From: Periplaneta americana
Lineage: Eukaryota; Arthropoda; Insecta; Blattodea; Blattidae
Assembly: GCF_040183065.1 (NCBI RefSeq)
Contig: NC_091124.1
Span: 64,672,001 to 64,736,000 of the forward strand
DNA length: 64,000 bases
Reading direction: 5' to 3'
Shown: piece by piece, positions 1 through 25,639 of the stretch
Position numbering within the stretch: position 1 is the stretch's first letter
How the letters are laid out: every line of letters begins with the position of its first letter
Position numbers and translations under genes: made by a program
Notes under the pieces: generated by a model
The model's database searches: none
What the model saw: only the letters and a program-made list of their open reading frames with translations
What the model was told of the DNA's origin: nothing

Positions 1-428
1 CAAACGTCTGGATTTTATGTTCCTAATTAAGTCAGGTGAAGTATACAATGCGTGCAGCTCTGCGTTGTGTAACTTTCTCCATTCTCCTGTAACTTCATCC
101 CTCTTAGCCCCAAATATTTTCCTAAGAACCTTATTCTCAAACACCTTTAATCTCTGTTCCTCTCTCAAAGTGAGAATCCAAGTTTCACAACCATACAGAA
201 CAACCGGTAATATAACTGTTTTATAAATTCTAACTTTCAGATTTTTTGACAGAAGACTAGATGATAAAAGCTTCTCAACCGAATAATAACAGGCATTTCC
301 CATATTTATTCTGCATTTAATTTCCTCCCGAGTGTCATTTATATTTGTTACTGTTACTCCAAGATATTTGAATTTTTCCACCTCTTTGAAGGATAAATCT
401 CCAATTTTTATAGTTCCATTTCGTACAA
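1..428 (-). pseudogene. LINE reverse-transcriptase fragment (C-terminal part), cut by the window edge
   Basis: Read on the minus strand from about 428 down to 1, one frame stays open throughout. It reads like the region after the reverse-transcriptase palm of Jockey/RTE-type non-LTR retrotransposons. Visible landmarks are KFKYLGVTVTN, then YKTVILPVVLYGCETW, then NKVLRKIFGAKRDEVTGEWR. The frame runs off the window start, so its 3' end is not seen. Upstream it is cut at 429 by a tRNA-like repeat. Because no stop is present in about 140 codons, the copy may be fairly young. Family assignment rests on these motifs recalled from insect LINEs. Confidence 0.8.
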
Positions 429-562
429 TGGTTACCATTAGTTATTAATGGAGAAAAATTCGTTCGAGCACCGGAGGTCGAACCCGGGTCCTCAGTTCTA
501 TGCACCAAGCACACTAAACACTGAACTATGCCGAGGCTCAATCCACATTACCGGATCGAATC
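429..562 (-). repeat. tRNA-like repeat, foldback family A
   Basis: This starts with 'tggttaccattagttattaa', the same sequence found at 750 and, inverted, near 905-926. After it comes 'gagaaaaattcg' and a reversed pseudo-tRNA: box B complement 'ggtcgaaccc' near 477 and box A complement 'tgaactatgccgagg' near 522. It interrupts the LINE fragment on its left. Related copies lie at 661-926, 28255-28375, 40157-40324, 57214-57444 and 57613-57735. Confidence 0.65.
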
Positions 563-660
563 TCTCTTCTTTTCCCTCTATGGCCTTACTCCATGTTCGA
601 CATACATGTTGACACACATATTAAGTCAACTGTTATCATACAAGGAGCGCACTCATTTCA

Positions 661-926
661 GTGACTTGGTGGCCGGGATTGCACAGTATATGTACTGTTG
701 GTGAATAATCTACGTAAAGATAAATTTTGGTCCTCAGAATTATCTGTTATGGTTACCATTAGTTATTAATGAAAAATTCGCTCTGGCACCAGGGATCGAA
801 CCTCGGTGCTGTGGATTGAGCCTCGGCGTAGCTTAATAGTTAGAGCGCTCGGTGCATAGAACCGAGGACCCAGGTTCGATTCCCAGCACCAGAGCGAATT
901 TTTCTCCATTAATAACTAATGGTTAG
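661..926. repeat. Foldback repeat with two head-to-head tRNA-like ends (family A)
   Basis: The left arm runs from 'tggttaccattagttattaa' (750) into 'aaaaattcgctctggcacc' and a reversed box B. The right arm (to about 926) is its inverted copy, carrying an intact box A-like 'tagcttaatagttagagcg' and box B 'ggttcgattcc'. The arms match over roughly 55-60 bp. Further left, 'ttttggtcctcagaattatc' (about 725) matches the arm of the copy at 57214. It looks like an inverted-repeat element built around pol III promoter sequence rather than a simple SINE. Confidence 0.6.
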
Positions 927-1146
927 CATGTTTGACCATGAAACGTGCAGGCCTGGATTCAAATTCTGTTGGAACAAGTTATCTCTGAGGTTTTTTCCAG
1001 ATTTTCCCTTTAAGCCATTAAGAGCAAATGTTAGGTAACTTTCGGCGCTGGACCCTGGACTCATTTCGCTGGCATTATCATCTTCATCTCATTCAGATGC
1101 TAGATAACCATCGCAGTTTATAAAGGATCTAAAATAAACTAAACAA
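920..1146 (+). repeat. SINE family 1, diverged copy
   Basis: This is a diverged tRNA-derived SINE: degraded box A and B ('ggttagcatgtttgacc', 'ggattcaaattctg'), then the family body 'gaggttttttccagatttt', 'gagcaaatgttaggtaact', 'ttcatctcattcagatgct', and a terminal A-rich region. It is older than the copy at 1836 and abuts the foldback repeat on its left. Confidence 0.8.
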
Positions 1147-1762
1147 AATTATTTGGCAATTACAGATGAAATGTATTTATTTCTCTTCTCGTTGTTGCTA
1201 TAACGTAAATTATCAAATGATAGAGATGGGGACAATTCTGTAATTGCACGAAACGTTTATGCTTTTGGTTTGGTATTACTTTGATATCTAGATTTTTAAG
1301 AAATTGATTATTTATAAATATATATATTTTTATTAAGTAACTGATTCTTATTTATAAATATGATTGAGAGTGAAATAAATTCAATGCGATTTGTGTGTTG
1401 AATTATTGATTATTATTTTGCCTTTATTTCTTTGTTGAATATGTACCGCATAGCTGTACAAGTATTTACAATGAAACTGCCAGTACTGTGTTTATTAGTT
1501 TCTCGATGAAGGTGACTAGGGAGCCGGGTTCAAATATAATTATTTCACACACACATTTTCTTTATACTGTGGCCTGGCTCAGGATCATCCATCAATGTTG
1601 TCAGAAACTCCACCTTGATTTTCCCACAAAGAAGCATAAAACTTCCCACACAATTGAGATTTTTTCCACAACCTAAATAAACACCTGTGCAGGCTTGTGT
1701 GGATGGTGCGCAGTAAATAAATACATATAATAGTAGTAAAAACGCATAATTATTACACGTGT
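1147..1762. other. AT-rich spacer, nothing recognised
   Basis: AT-rich sequence with short TA-rich runs near 1310-1330. Small open frames here have no recognisable motif. Confidence 0.5.
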
Positions 1763-2284
1763 GGCTCACGACAGGAATAACTTGGGCGTGAGATCAAACT
1801 GCGCATGCGCGGACTTGGTTCATAATAATCTAAACAGTCCACACCTGTGGAGTAACGGTCAGCGCGTCTGGCCGCGAAACCAGGTGGCCCGGGTTCGAAT
1901 CCCGGTCGGGGCAAGTTACCTGGTTGAGGTTTTTTCCGGGGTTTTCCCTCAACCCAATACGAGCAAATGCTGGGTAACTTTCGGTGCTGGACCCCGGATT
2001 CATTTCACCGGCATGATCACCTTCATTTCATTCAGACGCTAAATAACCTAGATGTTGATACAGCGTCGTAAAATAACCCAATAAAATAAAATAAAAAATA
2101 ATCTAAACTAACCAAACCTAACCTTCGTATGCAAGATGTGTAACCGAAATATGAAGAGATCATCTTGATTTGATCTGGAATGTGCACACGGAAATAAATC
2201 CAGTTAAGGATAACGTTGGTACTGCATGAGAAGTCCGAGCATGCGCAGTTTGATCTTAAAGTCAAGGTCTTCCTGTTGCGAGCC
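1763..2284. mobile_element. MITE-like inverted-repeat element, split by a SINE
   Basis: The left arm, 1763-1816 ('agatcaaactgcgcatgcgc' inside it), matches the right arm, about 2231-2284 ('aagtccgagcatgcgcagtt'), as an inverted repeat of about 50 bp with several mismatches. Removing the SINE and its duplication leaves an element of about 250 bp. I could not define a target duplication or superfamily. Confidence 0.55.
1836..2096 (+). repeat. SINE family 1, near-intact copy with target-site duplication
   Basis: A tRNA-derived SINE with head 'gagtaacggtcagcgcgtct' and box B 'gggttcgaatcccgg'. The body contains 'ttgaggttttttccgggg', 'gagcaaatgctgggtaact' and 'cagcgtcgtaaaataaccca', followed by an (ATAAA)n tail. 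A 12-bp duplication 'aataatctaaac' lies at 1824-1835 and 2097-2108. This is the best copy in the window and serves as the reference for the family. Confidence 0.92.
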
Positions 2285-2438
2285 CCTCCTCTAATAACAG
2301 GCCTAAATAAAAATATTATAAATCACTAAATCTAAATACAAAACATCTGAAACGTGTAGCCTCAGGTAGGTGTTGGTGACCTTGAATAAACAATAGTGCA
2401 ATCCTTTAGCTTCAAAACGGGATCGTATTACAGTAACT

Positions 2439-5225
2439 CAGGGGTGTATTTTGCGGACTACCGGGACTACCGGCGGTAGCCCAAGGAAATTACAAAAGAA
2501 AAAGTTTATAATATAACATAATGTAATAATTTTGTATTACCGTATTAGTTTTACCACAGTAATTAAAATTAAAGTAATTGTTAGATTTATATGCGCTCTC
2601 TGCTCTCGAAAGAAACAAGTTGTCAAGGCAGCATCACTGGAGAAACCGCTGCTACGAAGGGTAGCCTGTGACCGTTCCGCTCATGTCGCACAACTCCCCG
2701 TCCCCCCGCTCCCTCCTGTTTCCATCGTGCACTGTAGGTGGGTGAGTTGCCGCTCTCGTGATCGGTTTCTTGGAAGGCGCGAAGCAACAATATGCTTAGT
2801 ACGCTAGCTCATTAATGTGATTGTGTTCTTGCAGTGCAGTATTTTAAATTTGTGATTTGTTCGAGTGTCTAAGAGTTATATTAATTGTGAATTATTAAGT
2901 TTTTAATTTCCCAATTAAGTGATATTGTGAAAAATATGGCAGAACAAGTTTCTGGAGAGGTTTGTGTTGAAAATGACTGTGTAATAGAAGGTTTATTAAA
3001 AGTGCCTTTTAACCGTCGTACATACAACGAGAAAGTTGAAATTGTGAAAATGGAAAGACCAGCTCCTGAGTTAAATTTGTCCATGGACGTAAAAGAAAAA
3101 CAGCGTGAGTACACACGCCACTTCACTTCAACATCATATGGTAAGTGGAATTGGTTGTGTGGTAGTTCTAAACTGTCTAAACTATTTTGCTGGCCATGTT
3201 TGTTATTTAGCCGCGAAACTAATGTGTGGTCAAAAGAGGGGTTTTCTAATATGAACTCCCTTCGAATGGCAGTCTTAAAACACGATAAATCAAAAGCTCA
3301 TATTTATAGTAGCATGAACTTTGCAAACTTTGGGAAGACAAGAATTGATTTACAGCTAGATAAGCAAAAAGTTCTACACATCAACCAACACAATGCTCTT
3401 GTGAAAAAAAATCGGGAGATTTTACTGCGTCTTATTAACGCAGTCTGCTTTCTAGGAAAACAAGAATTGGCTTTTCGGGGTCATAATGAGAGTGTGGAAT
3501 CAGACAATAGAGGAAATTATATTGAATATTTAAGTTCCTTAAGTGAATTTGACCATTTACTGGCCAATCATCTTGAGAGTTCAACAGTATTCCGTGGTAC
3601 TTCTCCCGCAATTCAGAATGACTTAATATTTGCTATAAGTGGGGTTATGATAAAGAACATAAATCTGAAATAGAAGAAGCACCTTTTGTGGCCATTGTTG
3701 TTGATGAAACAAGTGACTGCTCTAATCAGAGTCAATTGTCCACTGTTTTAAGATACGTCGACAGTACTGCCAATGTTCAAGAACGGTTTATAGGATTCAC
3801 AAATGTCAGTTCGGGCAAAACTGCTGCTGCTTTGTTTCAGCATGTGGAAGGTGTTATAGCAGAATACAATGTCGGCAATAAGTTAATTGCACAGACATAC
3901 GATGGTGCTTCAGTTATGGCGGGAAATATTAATGGCTTAAAAACAAAAGTTCAAGAAAAGTATCCTCAAGCACTATTTGTCCATTGTTACAGCCATGTTT
4001 TCAATTTAGTTTTGCAACAAACTACTTTATCCATTCCAGAATGCCGCATTTTTTTCAAAACACTGTCGGGTTTAGCTGCATTTTTCTCATCATCTCCTAA
4101 AAGATCAGAAAAACTCAAGGAATTTATGAAAAAGAAACTCCCAAAAGTAGCACCAACTAGATGGAATTTTACATCTCGGCTTGTAAATACAGTAAAGTAA
4201 TACAGAGAACAACTGACTGCTTTCTTTGAAAATATCATTTGTAATGACTCTGAAGAAAACTGGGATGATGATGTAATTGTGCAGGCTCAAGGATATTTGT
4301 ATTTTTTCACACAGTTTCAGAATATATTTCTTCTTGAAGTCTATGCTAGAGTGTTCACACATACAGATGTGCTCTACAATATTCTTCAGACAAAAAGTCT
4401 AGACATAGCATACTGCTTGCAAGAGGTATCAAGGTTAAAACATACTATATCTGAGTTCAGACGTAGTGGGTTTCCGTCCATATGGAGTAATATGGAAAAT
4501 GAAAATTCTTCAGACAATACAATGGAACCACCATTAAAGCGAAGAAAAGGAGATGATGAATTGAAATACAGGCAGCTGTACTACAGCATACTAGATCGTA
4601 TGCACATGGAAATTACTGACAGATTTTCTGATTATGGAAAGCTTCAGTTCACACATCTTCTAGATTCTCAAAAATTTTCTGCTTATAGAGAAAACTTCCC
4701 GAATGAGGCACTAAACAAATTATTTCAGTCCTATAACAGTCACTTTGATCAAGTACGTTTGAAAAATGAATTAAGTGTAATATATTCAGCAGAAGTCTTT
4801 GATTTTTCGAACAAACCTATCCATGAAATATTATCTGCCATATATGAAAACCAGCTGAACCAAGTTATTCCTGAAGTCCTTAAATTGGCAACATTAATTG
4901 TGACAATACCAGCTACGTCAGCATCGCTAGAAAGAACATTTTCTGCGTTGAAGAGAATAAAATCCTACTGTAGATCAACTCATACATAAGAACGTTTATC
5001 TGGCTTGGCACTGATGTCAATTGAAAAGTCATTTCTACAGAAACTTCGCAAGCGGCCCAACTGTAATTTCAATGACGAAGTCATCAAAGTATTTTCGTCC
5101 CAATCAAGACGTCTGGAATTCACATATAAATAGGTAAGGAATTTTATTATAGGGTTTTTAAAATATATTTTGTGTAATAATAGGGTCAGTGGTAGCCCAG
5201 ACCCTTAAACCAGTATACGCCACTG
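2439..5225 (+). mobile_element. hAT DNA transposon (ZMYM1-like type), complete but inactive
   Basis: A 2787-bp element bounded by a perfect 8-bp target duplication, CAGTAACT, at 2431-2438 and 5226-5233. Its ends are imperfect inverted repeats: 5' CAGGGGTGTATTTTGCGG, and 3' reading CAGTGGCGTATACTGG on the other strand. The CAG start and 8-bp duplication fit the hAT superfamily. The single coding region is broken by one frameshift and two stops, so this copy cannot supply transposase. Confidence 0.93.
2936..5133 (+). pseudogene. hAT transposase, TTF-type zinc finger / DUF4371 / hAT dimerisation domain, disrupted
   Basis: The order of parts matches ZMYM1-like hAT transposases. First comes a TTF-type finger region (WLCGSSKLSKLFCWPCLLFS, about residues 72-95). 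The catalytic core starts with VAIVVDETSDCSNQ near 3688. Then comes HCYSHVFNLVLQ near 3985. The C-terminal dimerisation region has TSASLERTFSALKRIKSY near 4915 and ERLSGLALMSIE near 4990. Breaks: a frameshift in or beside the G run at 3641-3644, and in-frame TAA codons at 4198 and 4987. It stops at 5131-5133. I prefer the start at 2936 over an upstream ATG at 2927, but the choice is not decidable here. Confidence 0.92.
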
Positions 5226-5260
5226 CAGTAACTCCGACAGCTTCGTCATCTATTCTGCAG

Positions 5261-5490
5261 TTGGCCTAGGTAGCGGAGTCTGTATAACGCTGGCCTTCTG
5301 TGCTTAGGTTGCGGGTTCGATCCCGGCCCACGTCGATGGCATTTAAGTGTGCTTAAATGCGACAGACTCATGTCAGTAGATTTACTGGCATGTAAAAACT
5401 CCAGCGAGAGAAAATTCTGGCACACTGGCGACGCTGATATAACCTCGGCAGTTGCGAAGTTGCAAGAGTCGTTAAATAAACCTTAATTTA
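5261..5490 (+). repeat. SINE family 2
   Basis: tRNA-like head with box B 'gcgggttcgatcccgg', then 'gtcgatggcatttaagtgtg', 'gtcagtagatttactggcat', 'gatataacctcggcagttgc' and a terminal 'gttaaataaacc'. It shares this body with the copy at 46554-46784. The target duplication is not clear here. Confidence 0.8.
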
Positions 5491-5819
5491 ATTAATAAAT
5501 CTATTGTGCAATTTTTCTCAGTTTATTTGAGCATTATTTTATTCACGTCTAAATTTCACATATTTTACGTTTTTTTTTTCTTTTTCCCACAAGTCAAAAT
5601 TTTGCTTATTTTTCCTTCGTCGTTGGGAGATTTCCCACAATCTGGCAATAGTCACCCACACACGTAAGAGCCAATAGCGAGCCGAGCTCCACGGAAGGCA
5701 CTGGTGAGCCCGGGTTGTGGCATCCCACACACGGACGAGTTTGGCTCATTGGAGCCGAATTCGCGAGCCAGACTCGTACGTGTATGGGTCCCTTTAGGAT
5801 CGAACTTCATTCAAAGACC

Positions 5820-6040
5820 GACAGCAAGGATACATTATTATAGATCTTATGATCAGATTCGAATCCTACAGGAATCAGCCTGAAAAAAAGAGCTATTCCT
5901 TATTATCTACACCTGGAAATACCAACTCAATTCAAATTATCGAATTGTTGGTCGGTGCAAGAGGAATGATAATAAAAAAGTTCATAATCTGCAAAGATTT
6001 CAATATTGACAAATCAATATTTCTCTCCTTGCAATGAAAT
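5820..6040 (+). pseudogene. R2-type LINE C-terminal fragment, short and diverged
   Basis: The translation IIIDLMIRFESYRNQPE followed by IIELLVGARGMI parallels the minus-strand element at 7553-7801, which reads MIIDPTIRFETYKGQPED and VKGLMFGARGTIP. The comparison is within this window, so the relationship is directly visible. It is a fragment of the restriction-like endonuclease end of a non-LTR retrotransposon, decayed and shortened in the middle. Confidence 0.7.
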
Positions 6041-6133
6041 ACTGCGTCTACGTCATACGGAAATTTATACACATCTTAACAAATTATATTGATTTGATGG
6101 CCGAATAACCTGAGTGACCTGTATTATACACAC

Positions 6134-6164
<31 letters not shown>

Positions 6165-6600
6165 CAGCTCTGTACTTTGTTTACAAAGGCAGCCCCCTAT
6201 TGGAAGAAGAAGTAAAGTAAATAATTCATTGTTGAGCATGACGTCATTTGTCTGAGATCTCGATATGTGCCATTCAATCATAAGGTTCGATTCGATACTG
6301 TGATTCGATATATTTTTCTACACAAAAGAAAATCAACGTAGATAGGAATATGGGGTTGATAGGAACGCTGTCAAGACGAATTCGTAAAGTATTTGTTGAG
6401 AGAACAATTAAATCCTGAACTATTAGAATGAGTATGAGTCCGGAGATGAGATGAATCCCAATTTATTTTTTCATAGTGTACCTGAATAATAGGTGTTAAC
6501 CTAACTTTGCCAGTTCACATTCCCAGTTAATTGTCATACAAGTTCATTTCATTCACAAGTGTTATTACTTTCTTCAGATTTTTAATATAGGTTCTCAGAT
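6041..6600. other. Spacer upstream of gene 1, with a T29 run
   Basis: A run of 29 T at 6136-6164 followed by CAG is the only structured feature. The rest is unremarkable AT-rich sequence. Confidence 0.5.
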
Positions 6601-6654
6601 CACTGCTATTAATACTAACCATCACATAATTATGACATAAGAATGACGTCATTA

Positions 6655-6743
6655 TAGTATACAAGTTTACGCAGTGCAGTTGGAAGTTGGGCGGAAAAGT
6701 TGGGCGTGAACCGGGGAATGTTATTTATATTTAAAGTGAAAAA
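6655..6743 (+). promoter_or_regulatory. Putative core promoter and 5' UTR of gene 1
   Basis: This short stretch before the ATG is locally richer in G and C ('gttgggcggaaaagttgggc'). It holds a possible initiator-like 'gcagtgcagttgg' at about 6671. No TATA box is obvious at a fitting distance. The ATG context (aaaaaATGG) is good. The transcription start is inferred, not seen. Confidence 0.3.
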
Positions 6744-20509
<13,766 letters not shown>

Positions 20510-23500
20510 ATTGCTCTGCTGGTTTAGTCTGAGTGCTGACCTTTCTTCTTTTGTTGCATTGTCTTTTCAAGGACAGAGTTGCACACATGCGTGGTTTGAG
20601 ACGACCATGGTTATCTTCACTGTGTGAATTTTAGTCTCCTGTGTAATATATTTATTACCATTTTTACATTTAAGCACATAATTCGTAGTCATTAGTAATA
20701 TAGTTGAAATTTTAAGTAATTGTTTTCATGATAATTATAAATCTATTATATTTATGATTTTTCTGTAAATCATTTCATTAGTCCAGAAAAAATTAATATA
20801 TTATAGGAAGATTAAGTGTGGGGAGAAACGCAAAATAATTAACTCATCTTTATGATATTTTAATGACTCGTGCTTGTGCAAAAACTAGTGCTTAAGAGTA
20901 GCATAAAATCCATGATTAGTCATTACTGCACTTTTAGTACCTACTTCGAAAAGAGGGAAAAGACATGCGGAACTGAAGTCATTGGTTCCAGGCAGTAAAA
21001 ACTTTTATTCGTGAATGAAGGTGAAGGTAAAATTCTTATGTCCAGACCCGCCATTACTCCATTTTCAGTTTTTGATAACAGATGTCAAGATCACGATTTT
21101 GGAGGCCTCTGGTGGAAAAGTGCTGGAACATGTGGATTCTCTATAATTCTGTATGTAACAGTATCCATCAATGTGTTAGTGCAAAATATATTAATTGAAA
21201 ATAAGTTGAGATCACCAATGATTTGTTTATTAAGTTCTCTACAAATTAGATTAATTAAATATATATCAATAGCATAATATTATTTAATTTCAATTTTTGT
21301 TTTACTTATAGTTATTTGAATTTAATGAGATGTTTTCTTCAGTGTGCAAGCTTGAATGAAAAGAAGTACTGCTGCAGTCAGCATGCTACTTTGATATGTG
21401 ATAAATATCATCCTCAGCCTGCTGTTAGTTTTTTTTTTTTTTTTTATGAAAACTGACACCTGATATCACTACAAACATGGGATGTATATATGAAATGTGG
21501 TAACTTCCATTTTAAAACGTCTTTCACTGTAATTTAGTTAGTTTAAAAATCACATTTCATTTCGATGTCAACATTTATTGATAGGCCTAATACTTTTCAT
21601 TACATATTATTATTTCCATTATTTGTAGTATGATTATATTTTGAATTTAATTTTACATATTATCGCCATTATTTGCAGTATGATTCCTATTTTGAATTTA
21701 ATTTGATGTTAATGAACTTTCATAATAAGAAATATTTTTGTTCTTCCATATGTTGTCATTAATATAAAGTCATATACAGGATTGCGCTCAAATTCCCGAG
21801 CTCAGTGTTTCATCTTCCATGCACTATGTCATTGGAAAAAAAGTGAAATTTTCGGTAAGGGAGAGGATTATTTGAAATTTCGAATGATAGTGTATTCCAA
21901 TTCGAGAATAGAATCAATCACACAGTGAATATTACCATGGAAGTTTCAAATTTAACTTGTAGCATGGGGAGAAATGCTAGATCATATGTTACACAGGAAA
22001 TTCCCTACAAAGATTGCGAGGACAAATAACCTGTGAAAGTTAATAATGACAAGAAGTCTAATTTGGTACAACAGAACAGTTCTCTTTCCTACGACAGAAA
22101 GAATTTGAAAGTTCATTTGCTAATCAGTAGCAGCCTTACTCCCCCAGATCGAATTTTAACGAAATGTATTAATTAACAGTTTTTAAAACAATGACTGAAT
22201 TTAAATTTATTTAAAGTGGGTAAAATATTTTCCTAAGTTTTTCTTGAAAACTGGTACATAATTTTCCCATATTTGTATTCAAACCTTTTGTACCTAGATT
22301 CCTTTCTAACTTGCGACAGAGAAATCTGTAACTTTGCAGACTGACATACAATTATTATTGTTTGAGGTGAGCTTTAGATGTCAGTATGTACTTCTTTTTT
22401 TCTGTACATATTTATACATCTTTATGTATGGGCCATTTTTTTTTAATAAAGGTGAAACTGCGGAAAAAAAATTTGGTATGAGGTTGTAATGAAAAGAGGT
22501 ATCACTATTCATCACATGATTGTGAAATGTAAAATGGCAGTCAGAAATTTAGATAAAGATTATGTTAGCCACAGATTTGAAGTTAATGTAGAAGGAATCA
22601 TTTCAGTTTTATGAGAAACTGTTATACATTTGAAATAGCATGATGGTTAACAAATTTAAAATTAAAATTGAATGGCTCAAAACTATATTTAACTGTAAAC
22701 ACATCTGAATTATCACGTGAATAGCCTACACACAAATTTGTCTCTATTATTTTTGTCAATGTAGAAAATATGCGATGCTTGTATATTGAGTGACTTTGTT
22801 ACTGTATTTTCTTATCCTTAAATGTAGAGTTCTAAACGAAGATAGTTTATTGGAAATAATATTCTTGTATATTCAACTTGTCAATATTTCATACATTTGT
22901 AAATTGTTACTTCGATATTTTAAAATATTTATCATCTTTGGTAGTAAAATATCATGCTTTCCATTGGACTAAGATTCATGCGTTCAAACTCTGTCAAAGG
23001 TGATGGAGTTTTGAGGCAATGAAAATTCTTAATGTGGCTTCCTTCAGTTGGGTATCATAATATGTCTTAGGTTTAAGGTATCTGAATGAAAGGGATCCAG
23101 GGAAAATTGATCCACCATTTCTCGCCCATTTACTACTTTGTAGAAGTTTATATGTCTGTGTGACTTCTCTGTGACCTCTGTTTTGTCTTCAAAGTATAAA
23201 TTAGACTCTCTCGGCTGCCATGACATTCATATTATACGCTCATATATTTATTTGTTATGTGTGCGGCTCAAAACTATGTTTGAAATAAAATGTATCTTCA
23301 GTAGAGTTGGATTGTGTATTCTGCTGTATCTTGTAAGCTGTTTCTGCACTAGTTGTTAAAAGTTGGAAAGTTGTTAAACTAATGGTTTATTGTCCATCTG
23401 GGTTAATAGAAAAGTAAAGTTATGATCAGAAGTGAGATATGTACGATTAAATAGAAAAGTGAACTATTATGCCACTACTAATGTGGCTATGTGACAATTT

Positions 23501-23760
23501 GACATTGAGCCCAGATATATTTGCAAAAAGAAATCTGAAGTATGTCTGCAAAAGTAAGAACCTAGAATATAATCATCATTGTTGTCACCAGCGTCATTCT
23601 GCAAAAGAAAGAACTTAGAATATGATCTCCATCATCACCACCACCATTTTATATTACTTTGGCAGTCTGTTATTTTTCATTCTTGGTGTGTGTTCTTTCT
23701 ATTTATTTCTGTAATTGTCAATGATTTCAGTAATACTCTTTATACCTTGTTCTGTAGGTA
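20510..23760. other. Probable 3' UTR of gene 1, then intergenic DNA
   Basis: AT-rich DNA with no strong repeat. Possible polyadenylation hexamers AATAAA lie in this stretch (for example near 22445), but the transcript end cannot be fixed. Open frames at 21011-21277 and 22790-22972 show nothing recognisable. Confidence 0.4.
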
Positions 23761-23761
23761 T

Positions 23762-24490
23762 ACCATTATTGTTCCCCCCCCCCCCCCCCCCGGGAGGCTT
23801 CTGTTATTTCTATTTGATTTTTTTGTGTGTCCAGCTTTTAGATCCATATATGAGGAGTGGAATGGCCAACACTTTATAAAATTTCGAGTGTAGTTTCCTT
23901 TTTTAAAAGTGTTCGTCTTCATGCACTACAAAAATCCTTAAATTTTTATGTCAATGTCTTTATTTTCCATAAATGAAACCTGACATCCCAAAATTAAAAC
24001 AGTTATCTTGTTAAATAATATCATTCTCTATTGGTACTATTTTAGCTCTTATTGGATTTTTACCATTGAAGACCAATATTTTTGTTTTTTCTGTTAACTT
24101 AATGTTAAACTTTTTAACTGTTTGGTTAAATTTAAAAGCAGCTTTTAGCAACTAATTTTTGAACTGGAAATCGTAAAATCAATCCCTTTAAGGTATAGTC
24201 GTAAAATCAATCCCTTTAATTATTAAGTTCGTCTGCAATCCAGCCATCCAGTAATCATTAATTTCGTTAATGAATAAACTAAATAGAACTGGAGATAGAG
24301 GACAGTCCTGTCTAACCCCTTGATTTATCACTTCTTTACCATGACTTAATATACCTAATTTATTTTTATTTATATGTAATTATTTGTATATGAACTTTGT
24401 ACTCTTCTAATCACATTGTTATTAAGTATATGTCATAATCAAAGGCCTTTTCGTAATCTATAAATGCAGAGAAGTATGGTTGGTTAAATT
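23762..24490 (-). pseudogene. LINE reverse-transcriptase remnant, heavily decayed
   Basis: On the minus strand, broken frames give AFIDYEKAFDYD near 24465, then KGVRQDCPLSPVLFSLFINE near 24310-24250 (RT palm motifs of Jockey/RTE-type LINEs). Further along comes KFYKVLAIPLLIYGSKSWTH near 23870. The frame changes several times. A C18 run at 23774-23791 lies at its far end. The YXDD segment is not visible. Confidence 0.75.
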
Positions 24491-25639
24491 TTATTTTATT
24501 ATTATTATTATTATTATTATAATCTATGCATGATATTTTTTAATGCTTTGCTGTACATTTGTTGTTAATAGTTTTGATTATACTCCGGCATATATTTTGT
24601 AACATGCGTTCAGCAGACATAGGACTGTAATTTATACATTCTGGTATATTAAGGGTACCAGATTTTTTTCACAGTTTCCGACGACAGATATCGACATATG
24701 AAGCAACTACTTTGAACACTTCTATTAGTTTGCCATTTACTTAGGCCTATTTTTTTTTTCACAGCTTCTTCTCCTTTGCCATGAATTTACCTTATTTTCT
24801 GCAAATCGTTCTGGGTAAAGTCTGTGAAATTTCTATGTCTATTACTGAAGAACATGTTTTTATACACTGCAGAAATACGAATTTCCAAATTTACGAAAGC
24901 TTCAAACACTAAAGTCGTGACAGTTTTTCTTTCAGTAGTCATTGCTGTAAAAAAAATGTTACTTCCGTAATAAGTATGGCCTTTGAGAGATGCATTCGTA
25001 AACAAAAGTATGTATCTTGTTATAGGGGAGAACGTGCATGCAAAATATTTTTCATCGAAATATGCATAATCAATTGGACCTAAACTCATCGGTTCCTGTT
25101 ACCAGTGAAATAATGTAGTACATATTATTATTATATGCAAGCAACATGCATCATGCATATATATCTGGGTTTTATTCATTGTTAATTTTTAAGACAATAT
25201 AAAATCTTGACATTCTCAAAGAATTATTAACAAATAAAATTAACATATTGTTGTAACTATTTGAAATGTTGAGTGTGACTGCACGAAAAAAAGTAATTCT
25301 CTTGTTCCGTACTTGCATTTGGTTAGTTGTAATTTTATAGATGAACATGATGCTTCATCACTTTTCTTTATTATTTTTTTAAATGAGTAGGCATAAATAG
25401 AGTTCTTTAAAAAGAATTAGCAGTAATGACGTGCATATATGAAATCATACACGTCATGCAACTTGTTTGGCATTTTAAAGTACAGTAGAACTTCGATTAT
25501 CGTGAATGACTGTTGTTTCTTTTAACCATCATATGCTGTTCACTACCATTGAATTACATTTATCATCGAGATAAAATTTATTTGTTTGTGTTCGATTATC
25601 AGTCAACAAGACATCACTGATGAGAAAATGGAAGATACG

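Noticed and set aside
25483-25620. 'cagtagaacttcgattatc' resembling a pogo/Tigger end
   Set aside because: No matching opposite end with a TA flank was found, so it is at most a scrap.
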